A stretch of DNA of 64,000 bases, taken from contig NZ_SLWN01000014.1 of the NCBI RefSeq assembly GCF_004342025.1, forward strand, positions 1-64,000, read 5' to 3'. Position numbers and translations under genes: made by a program. This DNA is from Kribbella steppae. Its GTDB lineage: Bacteria; Actinomycetota; Actinomycetes; Propionibacteriales; Kribbellaceae. Each line of letters begins with the position of its first letter. Position 1 is the first letter of the stretch. Shown piece after piece: positions 16,283 to 24,359 of this stretch. The notes below the pieces were generated by a model. That model was not told the DNA's origin. It did not search any database and saw nothing but the letters and a program-made list of their open reading frames with translations.

Positions 16283-17686
16283 TCACGACGTGACGACTGC
16301 CTGCAACCGTGGTACCACCGGGCGCTTCGGCCTGAGCAGGAGACCGCAGCCCGCGATACCGACGGCGATGCACACCCACACCGCCCAGAACGCGATCCGG
16401 TAGCCGTGCGTCAGTGCGGTCGGGGTGGAGCCCGTCGTATTGGCGGCTGCGACAGCGGAGAGAGCTGCGATGCCCACTGCGCCACCGATCTGGAAGCTGG
16501 CACTCTGCAGCCCGGACGCAATGCCGGAGTCCTCGCCGGCCACATCACTGAGCGAGGCAATCGAGCCGGCCACGGTGCCGGCGCCCAGTCCGGCTCCGAA
16601 GATCGTCAGACCCCAGAAGGCCAACTCGAAGTACCCGGAGTGCACTGTCAGCTGGGTCATCAGGGTCGCGCCGACGCCAGACACCAGTAGCGATACGAAG
16701 GCGACCCGACGCGTGCCGACCTTCGTGACCAGGTGCTGGCCGATGATCGACGCTACGACCGCGGCGGCCGCCAGTACGGCGGACATCAGGCCGTAACGGA
16801 CTGCGGAGATGCCTAGCGCCAGCTGGGCGTACTGCGTGTAGATGTAGTTCAGTCCGAACGCGGAAAGACCCCAGCTGACCGTGATGAGGTTGCCACCGAC
16901 CAGAGCACGCGACCGGAAGATCCGCAGCGGCACGAGCGGTGCGGCCGACCTCTGCTCCACCAGCACGAACAGACCGAACAGCAAGCCCGACGCCACGAAC
17001 AGCGCGATCGTCCGACCGACTGACGAGTCCGGAGCCTCGATGACGGCGTACACGAGCACGATGAGCGCACTGGTCACAGTGACCGCGCCGGCGACGTCGA
17101 ACCCACGTCGGCCAGGTACACGGCTGTCCAACAGCAGTGCAGGCGCCAGTACGGCGACCAGCACGCAGACCGGCACGTTGATGAAGAAGATCCACTGCCA
17201 GCCCAGTCCGTCGGTGACAGGTCCGCCGATGAGGGATCCCGCCGTACCGCCGACTCCGCTGGTCGCTCCCCAGATCCCGAGCGCCTTGTTGCGATCCGCG
17301 CCATCCGGGAACGTCGTCATCACGATCGACAACGCGCTAGGCAGCAGTACGGCGGCCGACGCGCCCTGCAGGCCACGCGCGAGCACCAGCGCGTCACCAC
17401 TCCAGGCGAACCCGCAGAGCAATGACGACGCGGCAAACAGCAGCAGCCCGGTGATGAACACCCGCCGCCGGCCGAGCAGGTCGGAGATGCGCCCACCCAG
17501 CAGGAGCAGGCCGCCGAACATCAGCGCGTACCCGCTCGGCACCCACTGCACGCCACCGCTCGAGAACGTCAGTTCACGTTCGATCGACGGGACCGCGACC
17601 AGCACGATCGACGCGTCCAGAATGATCATGAACCCGGTCAGGCACAGCAACGCCAGTGCCCACCAGCGCTTCGATTCGGTAACCAT
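16283..17686 (-). CDS. MFS exporter, DHA2 (14-helix) type
   Basis: About 467 residues. The first helices contain LDASIVLVAVPSIERELTFS and the motif GRISDLLGRRRVF, and GWQWIFFINVPVCVL marks helix 5-6 of the EmrB/QacA drug:H+ antiporter family. It should sit in the cytoplasmic membrane and export drugs or metabolites using proton flow. Its promoter has TGTCGA-N17-CGAC, back to back with the promoter of the divergent YCII-ECF42 operon, so the sigma factor probably drives it. ATG 17686 has GGAG upstream. Confidence 0.88.
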   Translation of the reverse strand: MVTESKRWWALALLCLTGFMIILDASIVLVAVPSIERELTFSSGGVQWVPSGYALMFGGLLLLGGRISDLLGRRRVFITGLLLFAASSLLCGFAWSGDALVLARGLQGASAAVLLPSALSIVMTTFPDGADRNKALGIWGATSGVGGTAGSLIGGPVTDGLGWQWIFFINVPVCVLVAVLAPALLLDSRVPGRRGFDVAGAVTVTSALIVLVYAVIEAPDSSVGRTIALFVASGLLFGLFVLVEQRSAAPLVPLRIFRSRALVGGNLITVSWGLSAFGLNYIYTQYAQLALGISAVRYGLMSAVLAAAAVVASIIGQHLVTKVGTRRVAFVSLLVSGVGATLMTQLTVHSGYFELAFWGLTIFGAGLGAGTVAGSIASLSDVAGEDSGIASGLQSASFQIGGAVGIAALSAVAAANTTGSTPTALTHGYRIAFWAVWVCIAVGIAGCGLLLRPKRPVVPRLQAVVTS

Positions 17687-17740
17687 GGTGAGATCTCCAG
17701 TACGGCGCGACACCCCGGCTGGGCGTCACTCGGTGGAGAC

Positions 17741-17767
17741 GTCGGGGCCGCCCGGACCACCTCGACA
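17741..17767 (-). promoter_or_regulatory. ECF42-type promoter of the MFS exporter
   Basis: On the minus strand TGTCGA (17767-17762), 17 bases, CGAC (17744-17741). The -35 box is one arm of an inverted repeat TCGACA-TTTC-TGTCGA shared with the divergent promoter. Confidence 0.75.
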
Positions 17768-17771
17768 TTTC

Positions 17772-17798
17772 TGTCGAAAGTTGTCCACCGGGTCCGAC
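17772..17798 (+). promoter_or_regulatory. ECF42-type promoter of the YCII-sigma operon
   Basis: TGTCGA (17772-17777), 17 bases, CGAC (17795-17798), 44 bases before the YCII ATG. It agrees with the TGTCGA and CG(A/T)C boxes reported for ECF42 targets, as I recall them, and indicates autoregulation. Confidence 0.78.
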
Positions 17799-17842
17799 GT
17801 ACCGGGTGAGAGGGGGTCACAGCGGCCTCCGCGAGCGACAGG

Positions 17843-18214
17843 ATGGTGCCTGTGAAGTACGTGCTGCTGATCTACAGCAACCCCGAGAGCTGGGCGAGCC
17901 TGTCCGCCGAGCAACGCGACGGCCTGTCCCGGGCCCACGAGGACCTGACCCGCGAACTGGTCGAACAGGGCCTCCTGGTCAGTGCCGCCGGCCTGGCCGA
18001 CCCCATCACCAGCCGGACCGTCTCGGTACGCGACGACACCACGACGACCACCGACGGACCGTACGCTGAGGCCAAGGAGCACTTGGCCGGGTTCTACCTG
18101 GTCGAGTGCGATGACATCGACCAGGCGATCGGCTATGCGGCCCGGATGCCGGACGCGAAGTACGTCGCCGTGGAGGTGCGGCCGGTGATGGACACGTCCG
18201 GGCTGGAGATGTGA
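17843..18214 (+). CDS. YCII/DGPF protein, ECF42 partner
   Basis: 123 residues with VKYVLLIYSNPESWASL at the start and TTTTDGPYAEAKEHLAGFYLVECDD, the DGPF motif (here DGPY) of the family that is genetically linked to ECF42 sigma factors. These proteins are thought to signal to or work with the sigma factor; no enzymatic role is shown. Its TGA overlaps the GTG of the sigma gene as GTGA, so the two are translationally coupled. Confidence 0.88.
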   Translation: MVPVKYVLLIYSNPESWASLSAEQRDGLSRAHEDLTRELVEQGLLVSAAGLADPITSRTVSVRDDTTTTTDGPYAEAKEHLAGFYLVECDDIDQAIGYAARMPDAKYVAVEVRPVMDTSGLEM

Positions 18215-19443
18215 CGGACTTCGAGCTGCTGCTGCGCGAGCAGGCGCCGCAGGTGCTGAGTGCGCTGGTCCGGCACTACGGGCACTTCGACCTGGCCGAG
18301 GAAGCGGTCCAGGAGGCGCTGCTCGCGGCCGCCCAGCAGTGGCCGGATGAGGGGGTGCCGGACAATCCGCGCGGATGGCTGATCCGGGTCGGGTCGCGCC
18401 GGCTGACCGACCTGCTGCGCAGCGAGTCGGCCCGGCGCCGACGGGAGGAGAACGCGGCCCAGCTCGCCGCACCGGAGGAGTTCGTTGCCGCTGGCCCCGA
18501 CCTCGACGATCCGGGCGGCCGGGACGACACGCTGACCTTGCTGTTCCTGTGCTGCCATCCGGCGTTGTCACCGGCCTCGCAGATCGCGCTGACGCTGCGT
18601 GCGGTCGGCGGTCTCACCACCGCGCAGATCGCGGCCGCGTTCCTGGTGCCGGAGGCAACGATGGCACAGCGGATCAGCCGGGCGAAGCGCAGTATCAAGC
18701 AGGCGGGCAGCACGTTCGAGCTCCCGCCGGAAGCCGAGCGGGACGAGCGCATGGGCGCCGTACTGCATGTCCTCTACCTGATCTTCAACGAGGGCTACAC
18801 GGCCTCCTCCGGTACGTCGCTGCACAGTGCGGAGCTCACCACCGAGGCGATCCGGCTGGTGCGTGGTGTGCGCCGGCTGCTGCCAGACGACGGTGAGGTG
18901 GCGGGGCTGCTGGCGCTGATGCTGCTGACGGATGCGCGGCGGCTCGCGCGGACCGGGCCTGATGGCGCACTGGTCCCGCTGGCCGAGCAGGACCGGTCGA
19001 AGTGGAACAAGGACACCATCGTCGAGGGTGAGGCGCTGGTGACCGACGCACTGGCTCGCACACAGCTCGGGCCCTACCAGGTGCAGGCCGCGATTGCCGC
19101 CGTACATGCCACCGCTGGGCGGGCCGAGGACACCGACTGGCGGCAGATCGTCGCGCTGTACGAGGTGCTCGAGCAGATGGTCGACAACCCGATGGTGAAA
19201 CTCAACCACGCCGTTGCTGTGGCCATGGCGGCCGGTCCGAAGGAGGGGCTCGCCGTACTCCAGCCGCTCGAGTCCGACGAACGCATGGCCGGCCACCACC
19301 GGCTGGAGGCCGTGCGGGCTCACCTGCTGGAGATGTCGGGTGATACCGCCGGTGCCCGCGAGAGCTACCTGCTGGCGGCTCGGCGTACGACGAGTGTGCC
19401 TGAGCGCAACTACCTGCAGTCGAAGGCAGACCGGCTGGTCTGA
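18211..19443 (+). CDS. ECF42-type RNA polymerase sigma factor
   Basis: 410 residues, twice the size of an ordinary ECF. Region 2 has LVRHYGHFDLAEEAVQEALL and region 4 has GGLTTAQIAAAFLVPEATMAQRISRAKRSI. A C-terminal half of about 230 helical residues contains the ECF42 marks VLHVLYLIFNEGYTASSG, AEAIRLVR-like repeats and a TPR-like end (LEAVRAHLLEMSGDTAGARESY). In ECF42 this extension is needed for activity and no anti-sigma factor is present. Promoter motifs place this operon, the divergent exporter and the oxidoreductase at 11.9 kb in one regulon. Confidence 0.92.
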   Translation: MTDFELLLREQAPQVLSALVRHYGHFDLAEEAVQEALLAAAQQWPDEGVPDNPRGWLIRVGSRRLTDLLRSESARRRREENAAQLAAPEEFVAAGPDLDDPGGRDDTLTLLFLCCHPALSPASQIALTLRAVGGLTTAQIAAAFLVPEATMAQRISRAKRSIKQAGSTFELPPEAERDERMGAVLHVLYLIFNEGYTASSGTSLHSAELTTEAIRLVRGVRRLLPDDGEVAGLLALMLLTDARRLARTGPDGALVPLAEQDRSKWNKDTIVEGEALVTDALARTQLGPYQVQAAIAAVHATAGRAEDTDWRQIVALYEVLEQMVDNPMVKLNHAVAVAMAAGPKEGLAVLQPLESDERMAGHHRLEAVRAHLLEMSGDTAGARESYLLAARRTTSVPERNYLQSKADRLV

Positions 19444-19479
19444 GTCGCGATGCACCCCGGCGTGTGTCAAGTTTGAGGG

Positions 19480-20148
19480 GTGGATCTCACCAGGGCCTCC
19501 CTCCTCCGCGAGATGCTGACCGGTACGGAGCTCGGCAGCCGCACGACCGAGTTCGCCCACTCGCTCCGCAGGTTCACCACCCGGACCGGCGGCCTGATGC
19601 TGTTCGGTCCGGCCGACGACGAGCCGTGGCACCTGACCGCGCACCTCGACGACGAGCTGCACCGGGCCGGCATCGACGACATCCGCCCGGCACTCGTCCG
19701 CTGGTCGCCGCCACCGGGCGCACCGCCGCACCTGTCGATCGGACTGGACAGGTTGCGGGACACGGGCCGGGGCCAGTCGCTGCTGGTCGTAGCCGAGGAG
19801 GACCCGGCTGACACGCTGCTGGAGCGCATCAGCGACGTACGGCGACGTGGTACGACGATCTTCAGCATCGGCAACGGTGACGCGGAGCTGACGTCGCTCA
19901 GTCACGAGTCGCTGGTGCCAGAGCTGCTCGTGCCGGACGGGTTCGGCTGGACCAGTCGGCGGATCGAGCTCGACCACGACGAGCCGCAGGCCGCCGTACC
20001 GACCGACCTCGAGCCGCGGACGGCAGAGGGCTTCGAGATGGCCCAGCACCTGGTCAGCCTGGCGGCGGCCGATGAGGAGGCAGGGCAGCCCGGCTGGCGC
20101 CTCCGCCTCCGCGCCGCCATCGAACGCCTCAGCGGTGAACCGGGCTAG
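19480..20148 (+). CDS. Hypothetical protein
   Basis: 222 residues from a GTG, not recognised. It is acidic with mixed alpha/beta character, and no membrane segments or signal peptide are seen. Segments such as GGLMLFGPADDEPWHLTAHLDDEL and RGTTIFSIGNGDAEL look like folded cytosolic protein, and codon use is like the neighbours. It follows the sigma gene by 36 bases and may be in the same transcript. Its 3' end overlaps the convergent DUF4240 gene by 4 bases. Confidence 0.6.
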   Translation: MDLTRASLLREMLTGTELGSRTTEFAHSLRRFTTRTGGLMLFGPADDEPWHLTAHLDDELHRAGIDDIRPALVRWSPPPGAPPHLSIGLDRLRDTGRGQSLLVVAEEDPADTLLERISDVRRRGTTIFSIGNGDAELTSLSHESLVPELLVPDGFGWTSRRIELDHDEPQAAVPTDLEPRTAEGFEMAQHLVSLAAADEEAGQPGWRLRLRAAIERLSGEPG

Positions 20149-20702
20149 CTGTCCAGATAGAGCGCGGCCAGCCGGGGTAAGTGGGTGTGCAGGTCGTCCT
20201 CGTCGTCGAAGTCGATCTCCTTTCCGGCCGGCAGGTCCGGCAGGTCCGGCGCCTGGGCGTCGACCGCCTTCCAGTACGCCGCCTCGTCGCCGGTGACGTT
20301 CTTGTACGCGTGACTGCCGACATGCAGCAGCGCCTCGCCGTCGAACCCCTCGAAGTCTTCCGGCCGATCCTCGTCGACCACGTCGGCCAGCGAGTCCGGG
20401 ACGGCCAGCGCCGCCTCCCAGGTCTCCCGGCCCTGCGCGATCAGCCAGCCCCGGAACGAGTCGAACCCGTCCTCCGAGGCCCCCGAGTTGATCAGGTACG
20501 CCGCCGCCCACAGGTCCCACCGGTAGGACTCGACCTGCAACCGCGCGAATTCGGCCCCGAACCCGGCGATCTCCTCGGCCTCCAGCCCACCCAGCAGCTT
20601 GGTCAGCGCGTCCGCTACCCCGTCCGGATCCGCGACGGTGTCATCCACGCCACCGCGCGCATCCTCGACCAATCCCCAGAACCCATCCCTGTCCACCCCC
20701 AC
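20145..20702 (-). CDS. DUF4240 domain protein
   Basis: 185 residues with the DUF4240 pattern: FWGLVEDARGG near the N-terminus, LEAEEIAGFGAEFARLQVESYRWDLWAAAYLI (two helices) and FDSFRGWLIAQGRETWEAAL. Strongly acidic C-terminus. The function of the family is unknown. ATG 20702 is used. Confidence 0.8.
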   Translation of the reverse strand: MGVDRDGFWGLVEDARGGVDDTVADPDGVADALTKLLGGLEAEEIAGFGAEFARLQVESYRWDLWAAAYLINSGASEDGFDSFRGWLIAQGRETWEAALAVPDSLADVVDEDRPEDFEGFDGEALLHVGSHAYKNVTGDEAAYWKAVDAQAPDLPDLPAGKEIDFDDEDDLHTHLPRLAALYLDS

Positions 20703-20726
20703 AGCGTCTCGCCGATCCCAGGTGAT

Positions 20727-20800
20727 TTACCAGACCTCGTCCAACTGTGTGCGCTGCTCGGGGGTTAGTTCGAGGGTGGCGCCGTGGAGGGCGGCCGAGC
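20727..20800 (-). pseudogene. Possible aldo/keto reductase C-terminal remnant
   Basis: The last codons of a minus-strand frame read GATLELTPEQRTQLDEVW and stop at 20727. This resembles the end of aldo/keto reductases. No upstream part of such a gene remains, and a palindromic operator lies 40 bases further up, as if an internal deletion removed the body of the gene. The fragment is short, so confidence is low. Confidence 0.35.
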
Positions 20801-20836
20801 AACTCCTCGCTCTGTCCCCCGTGTCCGCTCAACCTG

Positions 20837-20852
20837 CTAGAGCGCTCTCTAG
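20837..20852. promoter_or_regulatory. Palindromic operator-like site
   Basis: CTAGAGCGCTCTCTAG contains the perfect 10-bp palindrome AGAGCGCTCT with further outer symmetry, a shape common for TetR-family operators. It lies between the reductase gene end (20878) and the reductase-like remnant. Confidence 0.45.
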
Positions 20853-20877
20853 GTCAAGTCGGCCGTAAATCGTCAGG

Positions 20878-21441
20878 TCAGCGCTTGCGCTGCAGGACCA
20901 TGACGGAGATGCCTTCACCGACGGTCAGCGACTGGGTCAGCCGCCAGGTCGTCTTGTCCGGGGTCTCGCCGAACAGCTTCCGTCCGGTGCCGAGGATGAC
21001 CGGGAAGGTCATCAGGTGGATCTCATCGACCAGGTCGGCGGCGATCAGCTCCTGGGCGAGCTGGATGCTGCCCGGAACCTGGATCTCGCCGGCCACCTCG
21101 GTCTTCAGCTTGGCGACCTCCTCGCGGACGTCGCCGGACAGCACGCGGGTGTTGTTCCACTTCGGGTCGGTGAGCGTGCTCGAGACGACGTACTTCGGCA
21201 TGCTGTTGTATTTGTCGGCCAGCTCACCTTCGTACTCCGGCCAGGCCGAGGCGAAACCCTCGTAGGTCTTGCGGCCGATCAGCAACGCATCGGCACCGAA
21301 CGCCTCGTCCTCCTTGAACTTCTCCCCGTCCTCACCGCGGTCGAACTCGAAGCTCCAGTTGGCGTACTTGAAGTCCTCCCCGCCAGGCGCCTGTACGACG
21401 CCGTCCAGCGAGCTGAACGTGGTCACCACGATCGTTCCCAT
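20878..21441 (-). CDS. Dihydrofolate reductase/RibD C-terminal family protein
   Basis: 187 residues: VTTFSSLDGVVQAPGG at the start, DALLIGRKTYEGFASAWPEYEG, then IQVPGSIQLAQELIAADLVDEIHLMTFPVILGTGRKLF (two strands). This is the YwjB/YyaP-like branch of the RibD C-terminal fold, with the NADPH-site Gly-rich segments. Its physiological substrate is unknown. It starts 5 bases after the hydrolase stop and forms an operon with it. Confidence 0.87.
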   Translation of the reverse strand: MGTIVVTTFSSLDGVVQAPGGEDFKYANWSFEFDRGEDGEKFKEDEAFGADALLIGRKTYEGFASAWPEYEGELADKYNSMPKYVVSSTLTDPKWNNTRVLSGDVREEVAKLKTEVAGEIQVPGSIQLAQELIAADLVDEIHLMTFPVILGTGRKLFGETPDKTTWRLTQSLTVGEGISVMVLQRKR

Positions 21442-21446
21442 GGCGA

Positions 21447-22250
21447 TCAGAGCTCCTGGGCGAACGAGCGCAGAACCGGTGCGAGGACGGGCGGCTCGAC
21501 GTTGTGGTTCTCACCCTCGACCGGGAGCAGGCGAGCGGTCGGAAGCAGCTCGGCCACCGCTGTGGTGCCGGTGATCAGCCACGGTGTCGTGCGGTCGCCG
21601 TGCATGACCATAACCGGGACGTCGACCGCGGCCCAGCGCTCGGTCGGCAGTGGGTTACCCGACATTGTGGTCCCCATGATCCGGCCGTCGTACGCGATGG
21701 TCCCGGCGATCTCCTCGACCGGGGCCCAGTACGGGCTCTGCCGGATCCCGGCGACGAACTCGGCCGGTATGTCGGCCGCCGCGGTCATGAACAGCTCCGC
21801 TGCGTCGCCGGGACGCCCGGCCGCGACACTGGCCTCGAGCCGCTCGACGTAGTCGCTCGGCAGCGGCGGGCGTCCGTCGTCGACCACCACCGGCGGCTCG
21901 AACAGCGCCAGCGCCGTGATCGGCAGGCCGGCGGCCGCGGCGTCCAGCGCCAGCAGCGCACCGGAGGACCAGCCGAACACGATGGCCGGCTCCCCGGCGT
22001 CCTCGATCAGTGCGGCGAGATCCTCGATCTCCCGCTGGATCGTGTACGGCTTGGTATCGGTGCTCTCGCCCCGGCCGCGCCGGTCGTAGAAGTAGGTCCG
22101 GAACTCGTCACTCAGCAGCTTCGCGACCTCGGCGTTCGACGGGTTCACGGCCCGGTGGGCGGTGGCGCCGTCGATCATGATCAGCGGCCGGCCCTCCCCG
22201 ATGACGTCGAAGGCGATCGTCGTACCGTCTGCGGATTTCACTGTGCTCAT
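21447..22250 (-). CDS. Alpha/beta hydrolase
   Basis: 267 residues. Strand-loop PLIMIDGATAH replaces the usual HG oxyanion motif, RTYFYDRRGRGES follows, and the nucleophile elbow is FGWSSGALLAL (Ser). The catalytic His is in EGENHNVEP and an Asp in MVMHGDRTTP. It is the first gene of a two-gene operon divergent from a TetR regulator, with a bipartite operator between them. The substrate is unknown. Confidence 0.85.
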   Translation of the reverse strand: MSTVKSADGTTIAFDVIGEGRPLIMIDGATAHRAVNPSNAEVAKLLSDEFRTYFYDRRGRGESTDTKPYTIQREIEDLAALIEDAGEPAIVFGWSSGALLALDAAAAGLPITALALFEPPVVVDDGRPPLPSDYVERLEASVAAGRPGDAAELFMTAAADIPAEFVAGIRQSPYWAPVEEIAGTIAYDGRIMGTTMSGNPLPTERWAAVDVPVMVMHGDRTTPWLITGTTAVAELLPTARLLPVEGENHNVEPPVLAPVLRSFAQEL

Positions 22251-22278
22251 CGGAGCCCTCCCTGTGGTGTCGTTCGGA

Positions 22279-22320
22279 ACTAGACCGTACAGTACTCAGA
22301 AGAGAACTGGACTGTCTAGT
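22279..22320. promoter_or_regulatory. Bipartite TetR operator region
   Basis: Two 15-bp elements, ACTAGACCGTACAGT (22279-22293) and ACTGGACTGTCTAGT (22306-22320), are inverted copies of each other at about 13 of 15 positions. They fill the space between the divergent hydrolase and TetR genes. Confidence 0.65.
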
Positions 22321-22353
22321 ATGATTTTCGAGGAAGCGCAGAAGGAGGACTTC

Positions 22354-23046
22354 GTGGATCAACGCCAACGGGCTGCTGTCTGGCAGCCGGAGCAGGCCGT
22401 CACCATCGAGGGCGAGGGTCGTACGCCGCGCAAACGCCGGGCGATCCTGGCTGCCGCCACCGAGGTCTTCCTGCAGCACGGGTACATGGGCGCGAGCATG
22501 GACGAGGTCGCCGCCAAGGCGGGGGTCTCGAAGCAGACCGTCTACAAGCAGTTCGAGAACAAGGAGCGCCTGTTCGCCGAGATCGTCCTCGGCACCAGCG
22601 ATCAGTTGCTCGACGGATTGGTCCAGGCGTACGCCGAGACCCTCGATGAGGCCACCGATGCGCGCGAAGCCCTCCGGGCGTTGGCGCGGCGCTTCCTCGA
22701 CAGCCTCACCACCGGCAGCGTGCTGCAGTTGCGCCGGCTCGTCATCGCCGAGGCCGATCGCTTCCCCGAGGTCTGCGGGTCCTGGTTCACCAGCGGTTTC
22801 GAGCGGTCGCTGGTGGCACTCGGTGAGGCGCTGACCAGGATGAGCGAGCGCGGTCTGCTCCGTGAGCTCTCCGATCCCACGCTCGCGGCGTACCAGTTCG
22901 CCGGCCTGGTCATGTACAAGCCGATGAACCGGGCCATGTTCGCCGGCACTGCAGCGGGCCCGGTCCCCGGTGAGCTCGACAAACTCGCCGACCAGGCGAC
23001 CGAGGTCTTCCTCGCCGCCTACGGTCTAGAGGGTGCCGCGAGTTGA
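22354..23046 (+). CDS. TetR-family transcriptional regulator
   Basis: About 230 residues. The HTH is RRAILAAATEVFLQHGYMGASMDEVAAKAGVSKQTVYKQFENKERLF, split as AATEVFLQHGYMGASMDEVA and KAGVSKQTVYKQFENKE. The C-terminal domain resembles the AefR/TetR_C_7 type. A GTG at 22354 with AAGGAGG at 22342-22348 decides the start; the in-frame ATG at 22321 directly abuts the operator. It probably represses the divergent hydrolase-reductase operon and itself. Its end overlaps the convergent lacI-type gene by 21 bp. Confidence 0.88.
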   Translation: MDQRQRAAVWQPEQAVTIEGEGRTPRKRRAILAAATEVFLQHGYMGASMDEVAAKAGVSKQTVYKQFENKERLFAEIVLGTSDQLLDGLVQAYAETLDEATDAREALRALARRFLDSLTTGSVLQLRRLVIAEADRFPEVCGSWFTSGFERSLVALGEALTRMSERGLLRELSDPTLAAYQFAGLVMYKPMNRAMFAGTAAGPVPGELDKLADQATEVFLAAYGLEGAAS

Positions 23047-24144
23047 CGTCCGGACCACCAGTTCCGGCGTGAACGTGACGCGCTGGTGTTCGTGGTCCGG
23101 GTTCGACGACTCGTCCAGGAGCAGCTCGGCAGCGGTCCTGCCGAGCAGCTGACGCGGCTGCCGGACAGAAGTCAGTGGTACGGCGGCCGCCGCGGCGAAC
23201 TCGATGTCGTCGTACCCGACGATGGCGAGGTCCTCGGGGACGCGCAGGCCGAGGCTCACGCACTGCTGCAGAAGTCCCAGCGCCAGCAGGTCGTTGGCGC
23301 AGAACGCGGCGGTCGGACGGCGCGCGGCCGGTAGCCCGGCAAGTCGTTGCCCTGCGCCCCTACCTTCGGCGACGGTGAGTGCGCCGGTGGTCAGTTCGAT
23401 CAAGTTTTCCGGGGGTTTCCCGGCCTTCCGCAACGCCCGGCGGGCGCCGTCGCGACGGTCGATGACCTGGCCGATCGTGTTCGGGCCGCCGACGTACGCG
23501 ATCCGGTCGTGGCCGAGTTCGAGCAGGTGCGCGATGGCGAGCTCGCCGCCGAGGATGTCGTTCACCGCGACCGAGCAGTGCTCGCCGTCGTCGATGGCCC
23601 GGTCCACCACGACGACCGGCGTACCCCGGGCGGGGAGTTTGCGCAGGCGGGACGAGTTCTGGTCGATCGGGGTGATCAGGATGCCCTGCACCCGCTGCTG
23701 CTCGAGCAGGTCGAGGTAGTCGGCTTCACGGTCGGCGTCCTCGTTGCTGTTGCAGAGGAAGACCGAGAGACCGGCCGCACGGGCCGCGTCCTCGACCCCC
23801 TTCGCGACGTCGGTGAAGAACGGGTTGCCGGCGTCGAGCATCAGATACGCGAGGATCCGGCTGCTGCCGGCCCGGAGCTGGCGGGCCGACTCGTTCCGGA
23901 CGAAGCCGAGTGACGCCATCGCCGCCTCGACCTTCGCCCGCGTCACCGGGCTGACGACCTCCGGCCGGTTCAGCACGTTCGACACGGTCCCCAACGACAC
24001 TCCGGCCGCCGCGGCCACTGCCTTCACCCCAGCCGCATGCTGCTTGGACTTCCGCCGCCGGCCACCGGTGGCGCCGGACTTCCGGCTCCCGGTCGAAGGG
24101 GACGGCGCCGCGGGGGCATGCTCGGGCGCGCTGTCCGCTGCCAT
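23026..24144 (-). CDS. LacI-family regulator of the rhamnose locus
   Basis: About 372 residues with an extended basic N-terminus, then the LacI HTH VKAVAAAAGVSLGTVSNVLNRPEVVSP and hinge. The sugar-binding domain starts ILAYLMLDAGNPFFTDVAKG and contains YDDIEFAAAAAVPLTSVRQP. It is divergent from the rhamnose transporter and catabolic genes, and two TTGAAAC-type operator sites lie between, so it most likely represses that locus until rhamnose or a derivative binds. ATG 24144 has GGAGG upstream. Confidence 0.88.
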   Translation of the reverse strand: MAADSAPEHAPAAPSPSTGSRKSGATGGRRRKSKQHAAGVKAVAAAAGVSLGTVSNVLNRPEVVSPVTRAKVEAAMASLGFVRNESARQLRAGSSRILAYLMLDAGNPFFTDVAKGVEDAARAAGLSVFLCNSNEDADREADYLDLLEQQRVQGILITPIDQNSSRLRKLPARGTPVVVVDRAIDDGEHCSVAVNDILGGELAIAHLLELGHDRIAYVGGPNTIGQVIDRRDGARRALRKAGKPPENLIELTTGALTVAEGRGAGQRLAGLPAARRPTAAFCANDLLALGLLQQCVSLGLRVPEDLAIVGYDDIEFAAAAAVPLTSVRQPRQLLGRTAAELLLDESSNPDHEHQRVTFTPELVVRTSTRGTL

Positions 24145-24183
24145 GCGCGACCTCCCGGCGTCAAGGCCCTCGGCGGGCCGGGT

Positions 24184-24197
24184 TTGAAACGTCTTAG
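24184..24197. promoter_or_regulatory. Putative LacI operator, regulator side
   Basis: TTGAAACGTCTTAG matches the symmetrical LacI-type sequence TTGAAACGTTTCAA at 11 of 14 positions. It is 40 bases upstream of the lacI-type start, suited to autorepression. Confidence 0.5.
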
Positions 24198-24315
24198 CGG
24201 CCAGAGCGTACCTGTTTTCCGCCCGTTTCCCGCAGCATCCGTCCGGGATCGGACTCGAAACACGAACCACCTCTTGACGCCCTCAACCGGCCGCGCTTAC
24301 CTTCGTGCAATCTTC

Positions 24316-24329
24316 TTGAAACCTTTCAG
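24316..24329. promoter_or_regulatory. Putative LacI operator, catabolic side
   Basis: TTGAAACCTTTCAG pairs TTGAAA with TTTCAG around CC, sharing TTGAAAC with the site at 24184. It lies 31 bases before the transporter ATPase start. Confidence 0.5.
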
Positions 24330-24359
24330 CAACTCAGCCGCCCCGAGTTGGAGGTGACC

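Noticed and set aside
18568..20520. A 650-residue minus-strand frame over the ECF42 gene
   Set aside because: Antisense shadow; the plus-strand sigma factor has clear domains.
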